A program made the translations under genes and the position numbers. Below the pieces are notes generated by a model. The model was not told the origin of the DNA. It searched no databases and was given only the letters and a program-made list of their open reading frames with translations. Below are positions 7,246-14,129 of a stretch of 37,903 nucleotides of DNA, in pieces; the first letter of the stretch is position 1, and the number at the start of each line of letters is the position of its first letter. The stretch spans positions 1-37,903 of the forward strand of contig NZ_QRDJ01000013.1 in assembly GCF_003385845.1 (NCBI RefSeq). The letters run 5' to 3'. This stretch comes from Kushneria indalinina DSM 14324 (GTDB taxonomy: Bacteria; Pseudomonadota; Gammaproteobacteria; Pseudomonadales; Halomonadaceae).

Positions 7246-7383
7246 TCAATAACGATCAGCGTGATCGCTGGTTTCTGGATCGCCGCGCTTAACAATGAGA
7301 AGCACAACAGGCATCCATGCCAAGAGAGCAGCCCAGACCCACCAAGGGGCGTTCTGCAGGTAAAAGGGATCAACAAGCGGCAT
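7246..7383 (-). CDS. Single-helix membrane peptide (45 aa)
   Basis: A 45-aa protein starting at ATG 7383 with GAAAGGA about 9 nt upstream. Residues ~13-32 (PWWVWAALLAWMPVVLLIV) form one tryptophan-rich membrane helix, followed by a charged tail rich in Asp and Arg (KRGDPETSDHADR). The helix begins after a short N-terminus and the positive KR follows it, so the C-terminus is probably cytoplasmic. It lies between a larger membrane-anchored protein and the P-loop ATPase and could be a small subunit of the same complex. Confidence 0.6.
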   Translation of the reverse strand: MPLVDPFYLQNAPWWVWAALLAWMPVVLLIVKRGDPETSDHADRY

Positions 7384-7418
7384 TTGAAAAATCCTTTCGG
7401 GTTGATGGTGTTTTGAGA

Positions 7419-7805
7419 TCACCCAAAAATTTGAGTGAGGATCGGCCCTGCAATGAACCAGCCAAAGACAGCTGCAAAGAGCATGGACAACACAGTCCAA
7501 TTAAAGGACGCAATGGTCCAATTAAATCCTTGCCCCGACTGGCGTACAGCTTCATTTTCATTCTTACCTGACTCAGCGGTTGGTAGATCGGGCCAGCTGC
7601 CGCCGTAAAGCATGATGCGCTCGATGGAGTATGCAGGGCGTTCAACATCAAAGGCACCCCAATAGCGCTTTACTCCTTCGACTCTGGTATCGATTACCTG
7701 GATGAAAGCGTAAGTGCCGCTGTCATTTCGGCTATGGATACACTTGCACTCGGAACGCCGGTCGTCATACAGCAGGCCATCGAGTTCAATACGAATAATC
7801 GACAT
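7419..7805 (-). CDS. C-terminally anchored membrane protein (128 aa)
   Basis: Not recognised. The N-terminal ~95 residues look like a small soluble beta-rich domain (MSIIRIELDGLLYDDR...) with two Cys near residue 21, and the last ~25 residues (VLSMLFAAVFGWFIAGPILTQIF) form a tail anchor. ATG 7805 is chosen because it lies just outside the upstream gene's stop (7819); an in-frame GTG at 7844 would overlap it. No ribosome site is strong for either. The position before the 45-aa helix and the ATPase suggests a membrane-linked complex. Confidence 0.6.
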   Translation of the reverse strand: MSIIRIELDGLLYDDRRSECKCIHSRNDSGTYAFIQVIDTRVEGVKRYWGAFDVERPAYSIERIMLYGGSWPDLPTAESGKNENEAVRQSGQGFNWTIASFNWTVLSMLFAAVFGWFIAGPILTQIFG

Positions 7806-7818
7806 GGACAGGCCCCTA

Positions 7819-8382
7819 TCAGCGGCTGGGATAATCGTCTTCACCAGTTACCGGGATGGTGCCGGTGTATGCAGCGCCAGTAATTGTGCGCAGCCCCCAT
7901 TCCGCCGGAACGTCTCCCCCGCTCTGAATATGCTCAAGGATCTCTACATCGCGGTCGTTTTCCGAACATCCTTTAGGGGCATTTTTTCGGGCACAGCGCA
8001 ACATCACATCAATGACTGCCAGGCGCGCTCCAGGGCGAACAACACGGGAGAACGCCCCTTGGTAATCCCTTACATGCAGCAGGGAGGCAACAGTCTCCCA
8101 GTTCTCATGAAAGTCGATTTCTTCTGCAGCGCCTTCCGGCGGAGCCTTTCTTAACTCCTCGGCGCCGTAAAGGGCCGACAACAGCGCCATGCCTTCTGAT
8201 TCGCCAATGCAATCATCTACCGATGTGAAGTCGGGCAGCTCGTCCCGCAGCAGCTGGACATAAGCACATGCCAACATGAGATCCTCTGGGATCAATGAGG
8301 TGCGCACCCCATAGAACTCATCCTTGAGGAGGGAGTAGTGGTGCGTAAGTTTTACGATGCGCGACTCGTTCAACCTATCCAT
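7819..8382 (-). CDS. Hypothetical protein (187 aa), first gene of operon
   Basis: A 187-aa predicted soluble, acidic, mainly helical protein; no known motif recognised. It starts at ATG 8382 with a weak AAAGGG upstream and is the first gene of a seven-gene unit running to 5973, separated from the plus-strand genes by an AT-rich spacer that should hold its promoter. Two Cys around residues 131-140 (RCARKNAPKGC) could be a metal or redox pair, but nothing more supports this. Confidence 0.6.
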   Translation of the reverse strand: MDRLNESRIVKLTHHYSLLKDEFYGVRTSLIPEDLMLACAYVQLLRDELPDFTSVDDCIGESEGMALLSALYGAEELRKAPPEGAAEEIDFHENWETVASLLHVRDYQGAFSRVVRPGARLAVIDVMLRCARKNAPKGCSENDRDVEILEHIQSGGDVPAEWGLRTITGAAYTGTIPVTGEDDYPSR

Positions 8383-8655
8383 AAAAGCCCTTTTGTTAAT
8401 ATATATAATATAGCCTCTATACTAATCTGTTTATGGCCAATTTTAAAGATATTTAAAGGTTTTTGCCAAAAAATCAATTTTGTATTGGTTCTATATTATA
8501 AACAATTTTATCAACAGATATCTGAAGTGCGGCTATGCCCTGGACAATCCGGTTCAGGCGCATTATGATAAAGCCTGAGTTTACTAAGGTCTTTGTCAAC
8601 ATTCTCCTTAGCCAAGCCCCTCGAATATCAGAGCCTTGCCGGGCCTGTATTCACT
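8383..8655. other. AT-rich intergenic spacer
   Basis: This gap opens with a run of TATATA-like sequence (8400-8530) far more AT-rich than its surroundings. It should contain the promoter of the leftward operon, but I find no convincing pair of hexamers; the best is TTGGCA with a 17-bp spacer and a poor TTAAAA. No gene with a ribosome site is visible on either strand. Confidence 0.5.
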
Positions 8656-8694
8656 GAACCCCCGCAAGGATAATCCCTTCGGGGGTTCTTTCAT
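8656..8694 (+). terminator. Rho-independent terminator
   Basis: GAACCCCCG (8656-8664) pairs with CGGGGGTTC (8680-8688); an inner AAGG/CCTT extends the stem; TTTC follows. It reads on the plus strand but has no plus-strand gene in front of it, so it may be a leftover from a rearranged gene or end a small transcript. Confidence 0.65.
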
Positions 8695-8725
8695 TTCTGC
8701 CCTTACAGCTTTCCTACCTCCTTAC

Positions 8726-8872
8726 AGCGAAACCGTGGCAATCAGCACCGCTGGATCTCATACGGTGGCCACGACCGCTAATCGTGTCATTCCTGATAAC
8801 GAGGCACTTCCTCGATAGCTGCCGGCAACGACAACGTTTCTCGATGCCCTGACACTGGATCTGCCATTGAAG
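8726..8872 (+). repeat. Decayed copy of the 180-bp repeat
   Basis: Aligns by eye with the 180-bp units at 14127-14486: shared blocks include GCTGGATCTC, GGTGGCCACG, TTCCTGAT/CCCTGATG, CTTCCTCG, GCCGGCAACG, CACTGGATCTGC and TTGAAGG/CTGAAGG, in the same order with many substitutions and small deletions. No gene is seen in it. Confidence 0.6.
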
Positions 8873-8944
8873 GTTGATAGAAAATCAATCAAGTCAGATG
8901 ACTTGGCTGTTGTTCGCCTTCACTTTTGGTAACGGTATATCGAT

Positions 8945-9199
8945 ATGGCACGTCAGAGCAGCGCCGAAAAGTGGTATTCGCATGCAACGCTGCAGGGCAT
9001 GAACGCCCATACAGCCCGCACAGGCGCTTGGCTGATCGATGTCATGGAAGCAGACACGCGCAACGGCGATCGACGATTGAGCGAGCTTCTAGGGCGTGAC
9101 TACTACGAACGGATGTTGCGGTTTGGCTTGAACAAGTATCGAACAGCGGAACGGGTATGGCGCCACATGATCGAGCGGCGACAGCTTCCGCCAAAATAG
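8945..9199 (+). CDS. Hypothetical basic protein (84 aa)
   Basis: An 84-aa, Arg-rich, predicted helical protein with no family that I recognise. Motif-like stretches are LLGRDYYERMLRFGLNKYRTAERVW and a basic C-terminus. The ribosome site is weak (GGTAACGG upstream of ATG 8945). It sits alone between a decayed repeat and the replication origin; the basic, helical character would suit a small DNA-binding or copy-number protein, but this is only inference. Confidence 0.45.
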   Translation: MARQSSAEKWYSHATLQGMNAHTARTGAWLIDVMEADTRNGDRRLSELLGRDYYERMLRFGLNKYRTAERVWRHMIERRQLPPK

Positions 9200-9212
9200 C
9201 CAAGTGTGGCCC

Positions 9213-9281
9213 GGGGTCTGGGGTCTGGGGTCTGGGGTCTGGGGTCTGGGGTCTGGGGTCTGGGGTCTGGGGTCTGGGGTC
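9213..9281 (+). repeat. Tandem heptamer GGGGTCT, ~10 copies
   Basis: Nine full units of GGGGTCT plus GGGGTC, perfect throughout. The G4 runs every 7 nt can fold as G-quadruplexes on the plus strand. It starts 14 bp after the 84-aa gene and precedes the origin iterons. Perfect identity implies slippage-prone, length-variable DNA. Confidence 0.9.
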
Positions 9282-9403
9282 AAATAAAAACAAAAAAGGG
9301 GTTGGGGTTTCCTCCTCTTGCCCCTTTTCTTCGTGGTCAAAGTCACGTTTCGGTGTGTCAGCGCTTGCGCTGTCCACGGAAACTGACGGTGCGCGATAGC
9401 GCA

Positions 9404-9635
9404 TTGTCCACATGAAGGGGGGCTCATGCTAAAGGCCAAATTTTTTTATTTTTAAAGGACAAACTACAGGCAAAAACTATAAGGAGGGGTTGCTACAGGT
9501 TTAGGGGGGGTCCGATTCACCGTACCAGGGGGGTCCGATTCACCGTGCCAGGGGGGTCCGATTCACCGTGCCCAGGGGGGTCCGATTCACCGTAAAAAAG
9601 GGGGTAGGGGGGTCCGATTCACCGTGGATAAATCC
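9404..9635. other. Candidate replication origin (oriV)
   Basis: The segment combines a DnaA-box-like TTGTCCACA (9404-9412), an AT-rich stretch at 9436-9475 that could melt, five iterons and a second DnaA-box-like site (TTATCCACG on the minus strand, 9623-9631). It lies just beyond the 3' end of the rep gene. The arrangement is typical of iteron-controlled plasmids, though iterons more often lie upstream of rep. Confidence 0.75.
9505..9625 (+). repeat. Five iterons, core GGGGGGTCCGATTCACCGT
   Basis: Direct repeats begin near 9505, 9528, 9551, 9575 and 9607. Steps are 23, 23, 24 and 32 bp, so most copies lie about two helical turns apart. The 13-bp core TCCGATTCACCGT is invariant. They are the expected binding sites of the Rep protein encoded at 9683-10582. 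Confidence 0.88.
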
Positions 9636-9654
9636 TTTTATAAACAAAGTTATA

Positions 9655-9684
9655 CCCAAAAAAACGGCCCGAAGGCCGCTTTTT
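9655..9684 (-). terminator. Terminator of the rep gene
   Basis: CGGCC-CGAA-GGCCG hairpin (9665-9678) just after the rep stop codon; on the minus strand it is followed by seven T. A five-T run follows on the plus strand too, so it can act in both directions and shield the origin from transcription. Confidence 0.8.
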
Positions 9685-10582
9685 AGTCATTAATACATTT
9701 TTGTGCGATCGGAGGCGGAGATTGTTTCAGGGATAGCCCGCCTGTGATCAGTTCTACGCGCGCTTGAGGATATACAGTCAAAACTTGTTTCAGCGATTCC
9801 TTGAACTTCCTCTTGAAGCTGCGTTCGGAGTCCTTGCCGGTATACTCCTGCCCAAACTGCTCTCGCAGGTTTTTCCAATAAACGCGCACTGGTTTGCCGC
9901 TGATACGATAAAGGCGATGAGCAAGCCAAAAATAGATATCCAGTGCCAGCGATGACCCGCCTAGCGCTTCAAGTGCGCGGTTGTCCAATGGTACGGCGGA
10001 TCGCTCAAGCTCGTTGAAGTAGCCTTCGCTCAGGATCATGACTCCTGGCCATCTATAATTGCCATGTATACCGTTATCGTTAATCCATGCGTCAAACTGC
10101 TCAACAGGTTGACCGTTGAACGTTCTTCCTTGGTATCCAATCTGGATTCTGCAGGCAGCTAGCGCATTGATCTGAGTTCTTAGGTTTTTCAGTGTCGTGC
10201 CGGCATATGATTTTCCGATCAAGGAAAGAAATTCGTATGCGGAATTGCCAGTTGGGATCTCTCTCGTCTTATGGCGCTTTGCATACGTCGTTATCCACGC
10301 CATCGTGAGCCGTGGCGTTACGCCATAGGGTACTGGTTGAGCTACTGGAGTGTTGTCACCTTCATCCAGATACCCTGCCTGTACATTGATCCAGGCATCA
10401 CCACAACGGCGCATAAACTCCCGCTCAGCTACCTTGGATCGAGGCAGTCCTACTTGGCAGAGGATCGCATTGTTGAATGCCATATCGTTCGGAGAAGGCG
10501 GGGTTTCTTCAATTTTCAATCCGGTGTCGATCAGTTTGCGTTGATTTTTTGTAATTTTCATCGATGGCTTGCTATCGGTCAT
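9683..10582 (-). CDS. repA: Plasmid replication initiator, RepA (RPA family)
   Basis: A 299-aa initiator of the plasmid RepA/RPA type (PF04796-like). Recognisable blocks are FNNAILCQVGLPRS near residues 36-49, the segment PYGVTPRLTMAWITTYAKR near 85-103 with a following T/S-x-E-I-P-x-GNSAYEFL block, and a C-terminal winged-helix-like region with LDIYFWLAHRLYRI near 213-226. It should bind the iterons at 9505-9625 and recruit DnaA and DnaB. ATG 10582 overlaps the stop of the resolvase gene (ATGA), so translation of the two is coupled. Length is normal for the family. No partner helicase or primase is nearby. Confidence 0.85.
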   Translation of the reverse strand: MTDSKPSMKITKNQRKLIDTGLKIEETPPSPNDMAFNNAILCQVGLPRSKVAEREFMRRCGDAWINVQAGYLDEGDNTPVAQPVPYGVTPRLTMAWITTYAKRHKTREIPTGNSAYEFLSLIGKSYAGTTLKNLRTQINALAACRIQIGYQGRTFNGQPVEQFDAWINDNGIHGNYRWPGVMILSEGYFNELERSAVPLDNRALEALGGSSLALDIYFWLAHRLYRISGKPVRVYWKNLREQFGQEYTGKDSERSFKRKFKESLKQVLTVYPQARVELITGGLSLKQSPPPIAQKCIND

Positions 10583-11181
10583 GCCTCGCCCTCCCCTTTG
10601 CTCTGCGTTTCATTAGGCGATTTCGGTTTAACGCCACCCGGGAAATACCTGTATAGCGTGGTGCGTGATATGCCAAATCTCTTTGCAACGTCACTGACCT
10701 TCATGCTGGGATCGCTTAGTAGAATCCCCATGCTATGTATATCGTCCTTGCTAAGCCCTTTGGGGCGCCCTCCTACACGGCCACGCGCCCGCGCGGATTC
10801 TAAGCCTTCGCGAGTTTTTTCACTGATCCATGCTCTCTGCCAATCAGCCATGACCGCCAAAAAGTTGATGTGAAGCCGGCCGGTGGCCGTATGTTGATCG
10901 ATGTTGTCTTGGATGGATTCAATCTGGACCCCTTCGCCCTGCAGCTGGTTGACCAGTTCTACAAGATGGATCAGGGAGCGGCCCAGCCGGTCCAAGCTCA
11001 AAACAACAACGGTGTCGTCGGGTCTGATAGTCATTAAAAGCTTTTCTAGCTCCGGACGATCTTTGCGGGCACCAGATATGCGCTCTTGAAAGATGCGCTC
11101 ACACCCAGCTTTTTCTAGGGCATCAATCTGGCGCTCAATTCGCTGATCTTCACGGCTTACTCGGGCGTAACCTATTCTCAT
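10579..11181 (-). CDS. Serine recombinase (resolvase/invertase family)
   Basis: A 200-aa small serine recombinase. It begins MRIGYARVS, with the catalytic serine at residue 9; ISGARKDRPELEKLL (35-49) and VVVLSLDRLGRSL (58-70, with the conserved RS pair) complete the active site. The E-helix segment normally AEFERELI is here ADWQRAWI, then SEKTREGLESARARGR and GGRPKGL lead into a C-terminal helix-turn-helix (MKVSDVAKRFGISRTTLYRYF). The role is probably multimer resolution for plasmid stability. It has an AGAGG ribosome site and is coupled to repA. No transposase or Tn3 ends are nearby, so it appears domesticated by the plasmid. Confidence 0.9.
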   Translation of the reverse strand: MRIGYARVSREDQRIERQIDALEKAGCERIFQERISGARKDRPELEKLLMTIRPDDTVVVLSLDRLGRSLIHLVELVNQLQGEGVQIESIQDNIDQHTATGRLHINFLAVMADWQRAWISEKTREGLESARARGRVGGRPKGLSKDDIHSMGILLSDPSMKVSDVAKRFGISRTTLYRYFPGGVKPKSPNETQSKGEGEA

Positions 11182-11235
11182 CCCTAGCCTCTGAATTAGT
11201 TTCTATTTATGTGTTGCAAACAGTGTAAACTAAAC

Positions 11236-11344
11236 GTACCTTATAGGTACACAGGAAAAGTAACGAGTTTTGTTGCAAAAGGTAGTGGCAAAATGCCTTT
11301 AAAAAAGCATTTTTTTCTGATGCACCAAAAACGATCGTTTTTGG
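11236..11344. promoter_or_regulatory. Palindromes in the resolvase upstream region
   Basis: Two dyads lie between the divergent resolvase and the 46-aa gene: GTACC-TTATA-GGTAC (11236-11250) and the perfect 20-bp palindrome CCAAAAACGATCGTTTTTGG (11325-11344). Between them AAATGC...GCATTTTTT (about 11291-11316) is terminator-like. The dyads may be operator or res subsites for the adjacent recombinase. A promoter is expected here; TTTACA with a 16-bp gap to AATAGA on the minus strand is the best but weak. Confidence 0.45.
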
Positions 11345-11370
11345 GTCGCATTAAATTAGAGGAGTGCGTT

Positions 11371-11511
11371 ATGTTTTATGTAGCGGCTGGTTTCTTTGCG
11401 CTGATGACTTACAGTTGTTTCGCTAACAGCAATTATGTTACGGGTTCTTTTTTTGCATTTGCGCTTATGTCAAGCGTTATCAATTTCATTAGAAGAAGGG
11501 TTGGATTTTAA
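11371..11511 (+). CDS. Small membrane protein (46 aa)
   Basis: Starts at ATG 11371 behind a strong AGAGGAG 7 nt upstream. It encodes 46 residues with two hydrophobic stretches (FYVAAGFFALMTYSCF and VTGSFFAFALMSSVINF) and a basic end (RRRVGF). Upstream in-frame Met codons lack a ribosome site and would read through the palindromes. Function is unknown. It is the first of a set of small plus-strand orphan genes. Confidence 0.55.
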   Translation: MFYVAAGFFALMTYSCFANSNYVTGSFFAFALMSSVINFIRRRVGF

Positions 11512-11525
11512 AATAACTATTGAAT

Positions 11526-11633
11526 TTGGACGAGCAGCTGGAAAGAATCATTACCGTCGAAGACGCGCCATTTATGGAACTGGTAGAGCGCATTTATACC
11601 CGCAAGGAAAAGTATAGCGATGCAAAGTGTTGA
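11526..11633 (+). CDS. Possible small protein (35 aa), TTG start
   Basis: A frame from TTG 11526 to TGA 11631 reads DEQLERIITVEDAPFMELVERIYTRKEKY, an ordered acidic-helical peptide overlapping the start of the next gene by 14 bp. No clear ribosome site precedes it. It may instead be the 3' remnant of a longer gene. Confidence 0.25.
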   Translation: MDEQLERIITVEDAPFMELVERIYTRKEKYSDAKC

Positions 11634-12078
11634 CGAAAACTATTTGCGTGATCTTAAGCGTATCCGGCACCGTGCCCAAAAAACTTTAAATTATGCAAGA
11701 CCATTCGGTTCACAGCTTCTTGACTCTTATGGGCCTATGGAAGCCAAAGGCAAGGCCGCACTGATGGCCGGAGGATTGTGTTCCATAATTGTTTTTTTTG
11801 TGGTGCTTTATTCAGGCTTTGCCACTAAAGAAATCGTGACTTGGTGTTTAGTGGCAGCGTTTACGGGTGGATTACTCAGTCTATTTATTTTCCCATGGAA
11901 GACTTATCAGCAATATCTTTCTGGGGTATTGGCCAAGTGTAGCGACGATTCAAGACTTGCGTCATTACGTGAAACCATTAACCGAACTGATATGGCAATA
12001 GATGAACAATGCCATACGATCCTCGATAAGACTGCTACCGAAATCAATAATTATAGGCTAGACCATAAAGTAAGCTGA
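11620..12078 (+). CDS. Hypothetical two-helix membrane protein (152 aa)
   Basis: Not recognised. A basic helical N-terminus of ~45 residues is followed by two membrane helices (about 50-67, GGLCSIIVFFVVLYSGF, and 74-92, VTWCLVAAFTGGLLSLFIF), then a ~55-residue helical C-terminus (LRETINRTDMAIDEQ...). Both ends are predicted cytoplasmic. The start at ATG 11620 has AAGGAAA ~8 nt upstream. The coiled, symmetric layout around a helical hairpin resembles small membrane regulators, but no function can be inferred. Confidence 0.55.
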   Translation: MQSVDENYLRDLKRIRHRAQKTLNYARPFGSQLLDSYGPMEAKGKAALMAGGLCSIIVFFVVLYSGFATKEIVTWCLVAAFTGGLLSLFIFPWKTYQQYLSGVLAKCSDDSRLASLRETINRTDMAIDEQCHTILDKTATEINNYRLDHKVS

Positions 12079-12101
12079 TATAGGAAAGGGCCCGCGTCTT
12101 T

Positions 12102-12139
12102 GCTGCCGAACAGGCAGCCCCGGCACTACACCAGTGCCG
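12102..12139 (+). other. Two consecutive leader hairpins
   Basis: GCTGCC-GAACA-GGCAGC (12102-12118) and CGGCACT-ACACC-AGTGCCG (12121-12139) are perfect stems just upstream of the ribosome site of the gene at 12159. They could end the preceding transcript or shape the leader; no T-run follows. Confidence 0.5.
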
Positions 12140-12158
12140 AATCAACGGAGGACCACTG

Positions 12159-12767
12159 ATGGCGACGATTCCAAAGCACTTGCAGACGGTAGCGGTACAG
12201 GTCACAGGCAACGACAACCCCACCGGCCGCTTTTGGGTTAGTTTGCTCAATGGTGACGGTTCTACTGCGCCGAGCTGGACATTCACGACCATTCAGGAGC
12301 GTGACGACAAGGCTCGCTTACTGGCTGTCGAGTACGGCGTCGAGGTCAAAGAGCGGGAAGTCATCAACAGAGAGCGACGCGCTCGAGTAGAGCAAGCCCA
12401 TCAAGCCGAGCTGGAAGCTATTCGATCGGCACCGATGGAATTTGTCGATCGTGAGAGCCTGGTTGCCGCGCCCACGCTCTGCGGCATTCTCTCCGATCTT
12501 GGCCTGTCCAGATTGCGCGAGAGGTTCCCTGACAACTTCCTACTGCCTGTTTCCCAGCGTGTGGCAAAACGATTTGAGAGGGAGGGACGGGCCAGCTACA
12601 TGATCGTTTCGTGGGGAGGCAAAGGTGTTGCCATGAACCCGCGAGAGGCAGAAGCCTTCGGGCTGGAAGAAGCACCGAATTGGTTGCCGGACACAGGCTT
12701 CGTCCCAACAGTCCCACAACTAAGCGACTTTGAAGCAGAGGGTTTCGATATCGCTGCGCGATACTGA
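12159..12767 (+). CDS. Hypothetical protein (202 aa)
   Basis: A 202-aa predicted soluble acidic protein with a strong ribosome site (CGGAGG, ~8 nt before ATG 12159). The first ~60 residues look beta-rich (GRFWVSLLNGDGS, SWTFTTIQE), residues ~62-95 form a charged helix (VKEREVINRERRARVEQ) and the C-terminus carries SYMIVSWGGKGVAMNP. No known family is recognised. It is the largest of the small orphan genes in this stretch. Confidence 0.6.
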   Translation: MATIPKHLQTVAVQVTGNDNPTGRFWVSLLNGDGSTAPSWTFTTIQERDDKARLLAVEYGVEVKEREVINRERRARVEQAHQAELEAIRSAPMEFVDRESLVAAPTLCGILSDLGLSRLRERFPDNFLLPVSQRVAKRFEREGRASYMIVSWGGKGVAMNPREAEAFGLEEAPNWLPDTGFVPTVPQLSDFEAEGFDIAARY

Positions 12768-12827
12768 TAGATCGAGCCAGGCTGACCCTACTTGACGACG
12801 CCTCCCGACAGCAACTGATCAAGGGAA

Positions 12828-12854
12828 AAAGCCCCTGGGCAGCCAGGGGGCTTT
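12828..12854 (-). terminator. Hairpin, likely bidirectional terminator
   Basis: AAAGCCCCTGG pairs with CCAGGGGGCTTT (one bulged G) around a GCAG loop. Five T follow on the minus strand; the plus strand has only the paired CTTT before CGC. It most likely ends the 12159 transcript and separates it from the gene at 12907. Confidence 0.6.
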
Positions 12855-12906
12855 CGCTAGCAGCCTATGGGGCTACTGCCGAAAGCAAAATGATCGAGGA
12901 AAAGTG

Positions 12907-13284
12907 ATGGATGACGAATTTGAAACAAGGCTCGAGGAGCGCTGGCAGGATTACCAGGCAGCCGTGGATAGCACCATAGCGAACCTCAAGGCCGATCCGG
13001 CCAATCGGCATGCCCACCCGAAAGCCTGGGTTGGGTATGTAGCGAAGATGGTGCTTTTTTCACTGGTGGGAAGCGCCGCTTCGTTGATCGCCCTCTACGT
13101 GGCGATGCCCCAGGTATGGGCCGGTTCCTCCGTTGGCCTTGTTTTCAATATCTGGTGCTGGGCATCAATGATCGGCCTTATGTTCTCCCCTCTCGTCTTT
13201 TCGCCGCCAGTGCGCTATTGGGAGCAGCGTGCCGATAGATTGTTGGAAGGAACTGACGTGCCTCCTAAGCACAAAGCATTCTGA
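12907..13284 (+). CDS. Hypothetical two-helix membrane protein (125 aa)
   Basis: The start at ATG 12907 is preceded by GAGGAAAA; the GTG one codon upstream is less likely. Residues 1-40 are acidic and helical, then two membrane helices (VAKMVLFSLVGSAASLIALYVAM and VGLVFNIWCWASMIGLMFSPLVF), and a charged C-terminus. The layout is similar to the 152-aa protein at 11620, without visible sequence identity. No function is recognised. Its stop codon is part of a 14-bp sequence (TGATCGAGGAAAAG) also found before this gene. Confidence 0.55.
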   Translation: MDDEFETRLEERWQDYQAAVDSTIANLKADPANRHAHPKAWVGYVAKMVLFSLVGSAASLIALYVAMPQVWAGSSVGLVFNIWCWASMIGLMFSPLVFSPPVRYWEQRADRLLEGTDVPPKHKAF

Positions 13285-13302
13285 TCGAGGAAAAGCTCAG
13301 AT

Positions 13303-13521
13303 ATGACCAATATTCTTGAAATGGCAAAAGCCTTTGAGGCCAATGCCAAGAGAGACAGCGCGGCTATCTCAGCCATCGAATTCGCGCTAGATGCTGACGA
13401 AGGAATGGTGTTCTTACGGTGCTGGATTCAAGGCGATTTTGATGTAATACGTAAAGAATGGCCAGAAGCGCCCGAAGCTGTGTTCATCGGTGCCGACCCG
13501 TTCTACAAGCCAGCTCAATAG
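13303..13521 (+). CDS. Hypothetical small soluble protein (72 aa)
   Basis: A 72-aa acidic protein (MTNILEMAKAFEANAKRDSA...) with an N-terminal amphipathic helix and a C-terminal mixed segment (MVFLRCWIQGDFDVIRKEWPEAPEAVF). The ribosome site GAGGAAAAG lies ~10 nt upstream inside a repeated 14-bp motif. No family is recognised. Confidence 0.5.
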   Translation: MTNILEMAKAFEANAKRDSAAISAIEFALDADEGMVFLRCWIQGDFDVIRKEWPEAPEAVFIGADPFYKPAQ

Positions 13522-13537
13522 TTAAAGGAAAACGCCA

Positions 13538-13885
13538 ATGAAAACCACCATGACACCAGACGAATTCACCACCGTACTTGAGCGGGCTACTGAGGCCGAG
13601 CGTGAAACGCTCGATGGGGCTCATTGGCGGTACATTAGCTTGATCGGGCTTGTTCACGATGCCCTGCCAGCAGAAGTGGTTGCTGCTGACCAAGAGGCGT
13701 TCCCGCACTTCATCAAGCAGATGGGTGGACGCCCTCTCTTTAGCGATGCTGATTGCACATCGTTCATGGTTGAGGTCACCGGGCTTTCGGCAGAGTTCTG
13801 TGAGGCTTGGAAGGATCACGATTTCTACGAGTTGCACGGTGAAACCGCCGAGGAAATGGCAGCTCGTGAAAGTGCAGCCAATTAA
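13538..13885 (+). CDS. Hypothetical acidic protein (115 aa)
   Basis: A 115-aa strongly acidic protein, predicted helical (MTPDEFTTVLERATEAERETL...), ribosome site AAAGGAAAA ~7 nt upstream of ATG 13538. No motif is recognised. It follows the 72-aa gene by 16 bp and precedes the 75-aa gene by 16 bp, so the three are co-transcribed. The acidic composition fits a host with an acidic proteome, as in moderate halophiles, but is weak evidence. Confidence 0.55.
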   Translation: MKTTMTPDEFTTVLERATEAERETLDGAHWRYISLIGLVHDALPAEVVAADQEAFPHFIKQMGGRPLFSDADCTSFMVEVTGLSAEFCEAWKDHDFYELHGETAEEMAARESAAN

Positions 13886-13901
13886 AGGAAAAGGAGAGAG
13901 C

Positions 13902-14129
13902 ATGTCCAATCGAAAGCTACCAGACGGGGCGTATGTCGCACTCGAAGGGCTCCAGGGTCAAGCTAAAGCCGCGATGGCAATGCTTCCTGGCCAAGACAAG
14001 ACCCAAGCTAGGGAAGCACTCGGGGTAGCCCAGGCGAAGATGGCAGCAAATGAGGAATGGACTCGAAAGATCGTCAAAGCACTCATGTCTGGCGATGGCA
14101 CAACAACGGCTGAGACGGCTGACGCTTGA
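13902..14129 (+). CDS. Hypothetical small helical protein (75 aa)
   Basis: A 75-aa Ala-rich helical protein (NRKLPDGAYVALEGLQGQAKAAMAML...). ATG 13902 has AAGGAGAG 6 nt upstream. Its stop TGA at 14127-14129 is the first triplet of the 180-bp repeat that follows, so the original 3' end may have been replaced when the repeat arrived. Confidence 0.5.
   Translation: MSNRKLPDGAYVALEGLQGQAKAAMAMLPGQDKTQAREALGVAQAKMAANEEWTRKIVKALMSGDGTTTAETADA

Noticed and set aside
8636-8818. 60-aa plus-strand frame
   Set aside because: It crosses a terminator hairpin and a decayed repeat and has no ribosome site.
9213-9281. CRISPR array
   Set aside because: The heptamers are contiguous, without spacers, and no cas gene is present.
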